Assembly: GCA_013811645.1 (NCBI GenBank)
Contig: JACCUU010000263.1
Span: forward strand, 1 to 8,427
DNA from: Actinomycetota bacterium
GTDB taxonomy: Bacteria > Actinomycetota > Thermoleophilia > Gaiellales > Gaiellaceae
Length of the DNA: 8,427 bases
Reading direction: 5' to 3'
Below are positions 5,443-8,427 of this stretch, in pieces. Each line of letters begins with the position of its first letter. Position 1 is the stretch's first letter. The notes under the pieces were generated by a model. The model ran no database searches, was not told where the DNA came from, and worked only from the letters and a program-made list of their open reading frames with translations. Made by a program: the position numbers and the translations under genes.

Positions 5443-6774
5443 TCAGCGCTGGATTGGCGCGAACGACGCGACCCCGAAAGCCGCAGCGCGAGCCAGCTGG
5501 TCGAAGGCGGCGAGGTCGATGCTCTCGAGCCGGTCACATACGCGGTGGTAGCAGGCATAGTCACCCGCGAAGAGCCCACCTGTCGGGATTCCGATCCGCT
5601 CGAACGGGAAGTGGTCGGATCGTCCACCGATGTCGATCTGGGTCGCGCGCAGGCCGCGGCGTTCGAAGTATCCGAGCCAACGCGCTGCGAAGGGACCGCC
5701 CTTGTAGACCGTTCGCTCGCGGGATGGCGATCCCAGCACGTCGAAGTTGAGATAGCCGACGATTCGGCTTCGGTCGGCGCCTTTTGCATACGCGCTCGAT
5801 CCGAACAGGCCCAGCTCCTCCGCGCCCCAGAATGCGAAGCGAACGGACAGATCCGGGTATCTCTTGCGCGCGACTCGGGCGATTTCGAGCAGGGCGGCGA
5901 CTCCGGTCGCGTTGTCGTTGATGCCCGGCCCCACGAGAACGGAGTCGAGATGAGCACCGACCAGCAACACGCGGCGAGCGCCAGGTTGGGTGTCCGCGAT
6001 GACGTTCTGCGAGGTGGAACGCTGACGGCTCGTCTCGAGCTCGAGCTCGACGATCGAGCCCGAGGCTGTCGCCAGCTCCGGGCCGACAGCGCCGTCGATC
6101 CCGGCTACGGGGATCGGCGAGGCCTGCGGATCGCCGAGGGTGCCGTCGAACAGTCCGGGCTCCGCGTTGAAGACGAGCAGGGCGATCGCGCCGGAGTTCG
6201 CTGCGTTCCTGGCCTTGACGGCGAAGAAGCAGGTGCCCCGGCGTGCGAGCGCGATGAAGCCACGCACGCCGTCGAAGTCACCGGGTTCGCATCCGTCATC
6301 GGCTGCGACCACCCGTGCGCGTAGACCGCCTTTCGGGGTCGGTGGCGAATAGTCGAGCGCCTCGACCCGCAGGTCCCGCCGGGTCGGCGCGATCTGCATT
6401 CCCTTCTCGACGCTCTCGCGGTAGAGGACGAAAGGAAAGCCCACGACACGAGGCGTGTATCCCGCACGTTCGAGCTCGCTCCGAACGTGGGCAACCGAAG
6501 CGCGATAGCCCGTCGTGCCCGCGGCCCGGCTCCCGCCTGCGCGGTCGGCGATTCGCTCGAGGGCCAGTAGGTCTGCGCGCATTCGGGCCTGCGAGAGCAC
6601 ACGCGGGAGTTGGGCGACGACTTCGGCTCGCGTCGACCTCTTCTGATCGGAGCCCTCGCTTCTCGCCACCCAACCGGCTGACACCGCGGCGAGCGCCACA
6701 AGCGCAGCGAGCGCAGCACCCCGCCCGAAGATCCTGCCCGAGCTCGATCTCGATCTCGATCTCGTGATCATCAC
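5443..6774 (-). CDS. Secreted M28-family zinc aminopeptidase with PA domain
   Basis: A 443-residue exported peptidase resembling Streptomyces griseus aminopeptidase and aminopeptidase Y, which release N-terminal residues from peptides. An Arg-rich start and a hydrophobic stretch (about 18-35) form a signal peptide or membrane anchor; I see no lipobox. Residues about 150-245 are a PA domain (RGTCFFAVKARNAANSGAIA). The M28 domain has all the expected di-zinc residues: His275 (GAHLDS), Asp287 (GINDNATG), the Glu319 base and Glu320 ligand (WGAEELGLFGS), Asp345 (LNFDVLG) and His410 (CYHRVC). Cys408 and Cys413 around that His match the known disulfide of the Streptomyces enzyme. The start is GTG 6774 or the adjacent ATG 6771. 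The upstream small gene (stop 6834) is on the same strand, 59 bases away, so co-transcription is possible. Confidence 0.92.
   Translation of the reverse strand: MMITRSRSRSSSGRIFGRGAALAALVALAAVSAGWVARSEGSDQKRSTRAEVVAQLPRVLSQARMRADLLALERIADRAGGSRAAGTTGYRASVAHVRSELERAGYTPRVVGFPFVLYRESVEKGMQIAPTRRDLRVEALDYSPPTPKGGLRARVVAADDGCEPGDFDGVRGFIALARRGTCFFAVKARNAANSGAIALLVFNAEPGLFDGTLGDPQASPIPVAGIDGAVGPELATASGSIVELELETSRQRSTSQNVIADTQPGARRVLLVGAHLDSVLVGPGINDNATGVAALLEIARVARKRYPDLSVRFAFWGAEELGLFGSSAYAKGADRSRIVGYLNFDVLGSPSRERTVYKGGPFAARWLGYFERRGLRATQIDIGGRSDHFPFERIGIPTGGLFAGDYACYHRVCDRLESIDLAAFDQLARAAAFGVASFAPIQR
6743..6764. repeat. Short tandem hexamer repeat (CTCGAT)
   Basis: Three full CTCGAT units plus four bases. 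On the minus strand it encodes the alternating Arg-Ser (RSRSRS) in the n-region of the peptidase signal sequence. A change in unit number would keep the frame and only lengthen or shorten the basic stretch, two residues per unit. Confidence 0.75.
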
Positions 6775-6833
6775 CGGTGGATGCTCATCTGGACGGTTCG
6801 GCTTCCGCCCATCCGTGAACTGTCGCCCGCCCG

Positions 6834-7145
6834 CTAGCCTGATTCGGGCGTCAGGTGCTGCACGACCTCATAGGCTTCTGGAACCTGACGCTCTCCGCGT
6901 GCCTGAGTGGCGCGAATGAAGTCCGGGTCAGCCAGGACGTCGTCGCCCATCGCGAGGCGTCCTTCTTCGGTCGACCAGAAGTTGATCATCATTAGTCCGT
7001 CGGCCGTCTTGACGACAGTCTGGGAGATCGCTCCGTACTTGCTCGCCTTTGAACGCATGATCGGATCGATGGTCTCCTTCTTCCAAGCAAGCAACTGATC
7101 TGGATCGCCGGTCAGCTTCAGAATCGAGACCGCTTTGGGTTCCAT
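6834..7145 (-). CDS. Small protein, probable ferredoxin-like (ABM/Dabb-type) fold
   Basis: A 103-residue soluble protein. The pattern MEPKAVSILKLTGDPDQLLAWKKE, then a helix with SKASKYGAISQTVVKTADGLMMINFWSTEEG, suggests the beta-alpha-beta-beta layout of small dimeric alpha/beta-barrel proteins (antibiotic-biosynthesis-monooxygenase or stress-responsive Dabb type). This is a fold-level guess; I recognise no catalytic signature and assign no reaction. The start is well supported: ATG 7145 is preceded by a full AAGGAG five bases upstream, whereas the longer open frame to 7367 adds only Arg/Ala-rich non-protein-like sequence that overlaps the divergent VOC gene. It lies 59 bases before the M28 peptidase gene on the same strand and is divergent from the VOC gene (92-base gap). 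Confidence 0.8.
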   Translation of the reverse strand: MEPKAVSILKLTGDPDQLLAWKKETIDPIMRSKASKYGAISQTVVKTADGLMMINFWSTEEGRLAMGDDVLADPDFIRATQARGERQVPEAYEVVQHLTPESG

Positions 7146-7150
7146 CGTCA

Positions 7151-7156
7151 CTCCTT
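7151..7156 (-). promoter_or_regulatory. Strong ribosome-binding site (AAGGAG)
   Basis: AAGGAG on the minus strand, five bases before the ATG at 7145. It decides the start of the small 103-residue gene. It is the only near-consensus Shine-Dalgarno sequence I find at a gene start in this window. Confidence 0.85.
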
Positions 7157-7225
7157 GATCGCAGGTGTTGGCGAGCATACGCGTGCCACTCTGAGCGGGT
7201 GTAGCCGGCCATCGCGCAGCGGCGC

Positions 7226-7231
7226 TATCGT
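7226..7231 (+). promoter_or_regulatory. Possible -10 element for a leaderless transcript
   Basis: TATCGT (TANNNT pattern) ends six bases before the GTG at 7238, and no Shine-Dalgarno sequence is present. This spacing is what actinobacterial leaderless mRNAs show. No convincing -35 is visible. Sequence-only inference. Confidence 0.3.
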
Positions 7232-7237
7232 CTCGCC

Positions 7238-7720
7238 GTGTCGCTAGACCCGCGCGTCGACATCGGCCACGTGCACCTGAAGGTTGCGAATCTCGACCGT
7301 GCACTCGGCTTCTGGCGCGACGTCCTCGGCTTCGAGGAGCAGGCGCGGATGGGCGACCAGGCGGCATTCATCTCCGCTGGCGGCTACCACCACCACATCG
7401 GCCTGAACACATGGGAGTCCGAGGGCGGCTCGCCGCCTCCTCCCGGCACCACGGGTCTCTACCACGTGGCTGTCCGGTTTCCGGACCGCAAGACTCTCGC
7501 GGAAGCAGTGCACCGTGTTCTTCGGGCGGACATCCAGCTCGAGGGAGCCTCCGACCACGGCGCGAGCGAGGCGGTCTATCTCAGAGATCCCGACGGAAAC
7601 GGCGTCGAGCTCTACCGCGACCGGCCGCGGAACGAATGGCCACGCCAGTCGAACGGCGAGAGCCTCGCGATGTTCACGCGTCCGCTCGATCTGGACGCGC
7701 TTCTCGCCGAAGGCGAATAG
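7238..7720 (+). CDS. VOC-family protein (glyoxalase / extradiol dioxygenase-like, CatE type)
   Basis: A 160-residue metalloprotein of the vicinal oxygen chelate superfamily, built from two beta-alpha-beta-beta-beta modules. Module one opens with IGHVHLKVANLDRALGFWRDVLGF (9-32) and includes YHHHIGLNTW. Module two holds GLYHVAVRFPD (73-83) and YLRDPDGNGVELYRDRP (114-130). Likely metal ligands are His13 (or His11), His76 and Glu124, the usual two-His/one-Glu set. The HVHLKV opening and YHHHIGLNTW are like CatE-type catechol 2,3-dioxygenases, so ring cleavage is possible, but glyoxalase or other VOC activities are equally compatible. The start is GTG 7238, probably leaderless. It is divergent from the small ABM/Dabb-like gene and converges on the SRPBCC gene, with only one base between the two stop codons. 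Confidence 0.88.
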   Translation: MSLDPRVDIGHVHLKVANLDRALGFWRDVLGFEEQARMGDQAAFISAGGYHHHIGLNTWESEGGSPPPPGTTGLYHVAVRFPDRKTLAEAVHRVLRADIQLEGASDHGASEAVYLRDPDGNGVELYRDRPRNEWPRQSNGESLAMFTRPLDLDALLAEGE

Positions 7721-7721
7721 C

Positions 7722-8162
7722 TCAGCGCGAATTGTTCTCGACGTAGGACTTCAACCCCGCGAGCTCGTCCTTCGTCGCGCCTCTCAGCGTTCGACCCAAG
7801 AGCGGCGTGGCCAGCCGCATCAGGAAAGTCTTCGGGAAGAACGACCAGTCGAAGCTGGCGAGCGTGCCTCCACTCTCAGGGGTCAGGAGGAAGTCGAGCT
7901 CAAAGTCGGCGGGCTTCCAGCCGCCGCGTATCCCCAGCCGCCGCGGCGGGTCGAGAGCGGTAACCACGTCGTCGATCTCGATCTCACGCCCACGCCAGCG
8001 GATCTTCTCGTGGATCCGTGACCCCACTTCGAGTGGGCCTTGCGAAACCTGGCGAAACTCGACCAGCGCAGGTCGCCACGCAGTGTGCGTCGTCGGGTCG
8101 GACACGACGGCCCAGACCTCCTCGGGCGGTCGGTCGATGTGGATGCGCTCTGTGATCTTCAT
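7722..8162 (-). CDS. SRPBCC family protein (Polyketide_cyc2-like)
   Basis: A 146-residue START/Bet v1-like protein with a deep hydrophobic pocket, a fold used to bind lipids, polyketides or other small hydrophobic ligands. The opening MKITERIHIDRPPEEVWAVVSDP (1-23) is the standard first strand plus the PPEEVW helix. It is followed by W29-R30-P31 and the strand pattern FRQVSQGPLEVGSRIHEKIR. The C-terminal long helix (about 122-143, GRTLRGATKDELAGLKSYVE) closes the fold. There is no catalytic signature, so the ligand and role are unknown. The ATG at 8162 fits the family N-terminus; a GGAG lies 11 bases upstream, too far to be a strong site. It is divergent from the KorA gene and converges on the VOC gene. 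Confidence 0.87.
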   Translation of the reverse strand: MKITERIHIDRPPEEVWAVVSDPTTHTAWRPALVEFRQVSQGPLEVGSRIHEKIRWRGREIEIDDVVTALDPPRRLGIRGGWKPADFELDFLLTPESGGTLASFDWSFFPKTFLMRLATPLLGRTLRGATKDELAGLKSYVENNSR

Positions 8163-8188
8163 TTTGCGCTCTGCTCCGCTGAGTCAGC

Positions 8189-8194
8189 TATACC
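8189..8194 (+). promoter_or_regulatory. Possible -10 element in front of korA
   Basis: TATACC, matching the first four bases of TATAAT, ends six bases before the ATA at 8201 where the KorA protein is expected to begin. That spacing would fit a leaderless transcript starting at the initiation codon. No -35 is evident. Confidence 0.3.
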
Positions 8195-8200
8195 TGTCTC

Positions 8201-8427
8201 ATAGCCAAGACGAAACCTGTCGAACAGCTCGAGCGGGTCGTGATCCGCTTCGCAGGCGACTCCGGAGACGGCATGCAGCTGACCGGAGATCGCTTCACCA
8301 GCGAGACTGCCGTCTTCGGGAACGACCTCGCCACACTTCCTGACTTTCCCGCGGAGATCCGCGCCCCTGCTGGCTCGCTTCCTGGCGTCTCCGGCTTCCA
8401 GGTGCACTTCGCCGACCACGACATCCT
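8201..8427 (+). CDS. korA: 2-oxoacid:ferredoxin oxidoreductase alpha subunit, N-terminal part
   Basis: With its beta subunit, this enzyme oxidatively decarboxylates 2-oxoglutarate (or another 2-oxoacid) to the acyl-CoA and reduces ferredoxin. About 75 codons are visible before the window edge. The frame is open from 8183 and reads [20 protein letters not shown] (residues 13-32 counted from 8201), then [20 protein letters not shown] and [10 protein letters not shown]. These match the N-terminal gamma-type domain of aerobic KorA proteins, with GDSGDG at residues 19-24. The start is a problem: no ATG, GTG or TTG lies in frame between the stop at 8180 and the core. The ATA at 8201 is where related proteins would have Met (then [12 protein letters not shown]). 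GTG 8240 is the only ordinary alternative and would trim the first strand. The gene is divergent from the SRPBCC gene. Confidence 0.88.
   Translation, partial: MAKTKPVEQLERVVIRFAGDSGDGMQLTGDRFTSETAVFGNDLATLPDFPAEIRAPAGSLPGVSGFQVHFADHDI

Noticed and set aside
7146..7367. N-terminal extension of the small 6834-7145 gene
   Set aside because: Arg/Ser/Ala-rich sequence overlapping the divergent VOC gene, whereas ATG 7145 has an ideal AAGGAG five bases upstream.
8159..8424. Minus-strand open frames at the right edge
   Set aside because: They are antisense to a clear KorA reading on the plus strand and show no protein-like pattern.
1..8427. CRISPR array, tRNA/rRNA genes, insertion sequences, toxin-antitoxin or phage genes
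   Set aside because: I looked on both strands and saw no regularly spaced repeats, tRNA-like cloverleaf, transposase or integrase motifs, or small paired genes of that kind.

Overview
This window is high-GC bacterial DNA packed with genes on both strands. Gene content, frequent GTG starts and weak ribosome-binding sites suggest a soil-type actinomycete, possibly of the class Thermoleophilia. That placement is inference; there is no rRNA or marker gene here to fix it. I count twelve protein-coding genes, two of them cut by the window edges. There are no RNA genes, insertion sequences, integrases or CRISPR arrays. No gene-free stretch reaches 300 bases; the longest is the 138-base gap 3130-3267.

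Layout. (1) 1-40, minus: the first codons of a probable thiolase, divergent from a 229-residue helical, repeat-like protein of unknown function (66-755, plus). (2) 818-3129, minus: a tight three-gene operon, transcribed as AlkA-type DNA glycosylase, SAM methyltransferase, then proC (pyrroline-5-carboxylate reductase). The first pair overlaps as GTGA and the second pair is 9 bases apart. (3) 3268-5437, plus: a SAM methyltransferase and an O-antigen ligase/polymerase-like membrane protein, probably serving cell-surface glycan synthesis. (4) 5443-7145, minus: a secreted zinc aminopeptidase of family M28 with a PA domain, preceded by a small protein with a probable ferredoxin-like (ABM/Dabb) fold. 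(5) 7238-8162: a VOC-family extradiol dioxygenase/glyoxalase-like protein (plus) convergent with an SRPBCC lipid-binding-fold protein (minus), their ends one base apart. (6) From about 8201, plus: the start of the alpha subunit of a 2-oxoacid:ferredoxin oxidoreductase (KorA), running off the edge.

The most distinctive non-coding signal is a family of palindromic repeats with the core CAGGCT-N2/3-AGCCTG. Two copies are composite, each with two palindromes around a related spacer (CCGGTGTGAG...TTGCGC). They lie in opposite orientation at either end of the glycosylase-methyltransferase-proC operon. A third, single palindrome sits in front of the O-antigen ligase gene. The first copy overlaps the end of the 66-755 gene and supplies its stop codon.

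Most of the window is ordinary housekeeping and accessory metabolism. I see no convincing defence system, biosynthetic cluster or mobile island. The points most worth checking are the composite repeat, the missing conventional start codon of korA (ATA where the start is expected), and the unusual grouping of DNA-repair, methyltransferase and proline-biosynthesis genes.
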